Of a stretch of 64,000 bases of DNA, positions 63,738 through 64,000 are shown in pieces. Source of the stretch: Sipunculus nudus (Eukaryota > Annelida > Sipuncula > Golfingiida > Sipunculidae); assembly GCA_026874595.1 (NCBI GenBank), contig CM049311.1, forward strand, positions 8,471,676-8,535,675, written 5' to 3'. Positions within the stretch are counted from its first letter, which is position 1, and each line of letters starts with the position of its first letter. The position numbers were made by a program, and so were the translations under genes. The notes beneath the pieces are model-generated. The model did not search any database. It was not told where the DNA came from and was given only the letters and a program-made list of their open reading frames with translations.

Positions 63738-64000
63738 GTAAGACATTAAATAAAAGAATGTTGATAAGAAAAGTAAGTAATAAATACACAGGAAAAAAGA
63801 TATGGTGAAATATTAAATATGAAATCAGTTGTTAAAATCCTTGGTGTCGAGATGCAAATACCTAATTTAGGGCCTATGTTAATGTTAAGTTACTGAGAGA
63901 TTTTTCTACCAAATTGAAATTGTCTATGCATATTGATCTTGGAGAACTACATTTGTTATATATCAATTCATTATCAATTCATCAATAGTCACGAGGATAC

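Overview
The window is eukaryotic, AT-rich and intron-rich, and reads as a lophotrochozoan, most likely bivalve mollusc, chromosome segment. The reasons are split genes with GT-AG introns, long repeat-filled introns, and many Helentron/pearl-like non-autonomous elements with internal tandem arrays, a style typical of bivalve genomes. The species cannot be named from the sequence. Most short open frames lie inside repeats and are not genes.

Two genes are secure and are arranged head to head. RPL10A (large ribosomal subunit protein uL1) is on the minus strand at 17655-21805. It is complete in five coding exons (216 aa), with a two-codon first coding exon (ATGAG), a 5'-TOP-like start and an AATAAA six bases after the stop. 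USP47 (ubiquitin-specific protease 47) is on the plus strand from 37529 to beyond the right edge. Fourteen coding exons (about 554 aa) cover the N-terminal region and the whole USP catalytic core: Cys at 51774-51776, His at 61160-61162, Asp at 61680-61682, and a CxxC/CxxC zinc ribbon. All exon phases agree. The C-terminal ubiquitin-like region lies off the window. The 15.7 kb between the two start codons is mostly mobile elements.

Layout: 1-17640 is non-genic, with tandem arrays (1040-1860), two Helentron-like copies (3024-4765, 4917-6088), a minus-strand copy of a larger family (9277-11909), a 278-bp array element (about 12812-14670) and one orphan exon-like segment (2525-2602). 17640-21835 is RPL10A. 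22618-23087 is a foldback MITE with an apparent 10-bp target duplication. 23731-37267 is almost continuous Helentron-like elements, one nested. 37529-63737 is USP47, whose introns hold further elements, a Mutator-type transposase fragment (44225-44710) and nested insertions.

The most unusual signal is inside USP47. Four splice acceptors sit in, or directly against, local tandem repeats: an 18-bp array before exon 2; about 40 copies of a 92/93-bp unit made of a 60-nt symmetric-phase pseudo-exon plus a 33-nt mini-intron after exon 3; four 56-bp copies of the acceptor plus the catalytic-Cys box before exon 4; and 27-bp acceptor repeats before exon 9. Decoy acceptors before the Cys exon all lead to premature stops, while most of the 93-bp units are frame-neutral. 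This suggests a gene whose linker length or productive splicing could vary between alleles.
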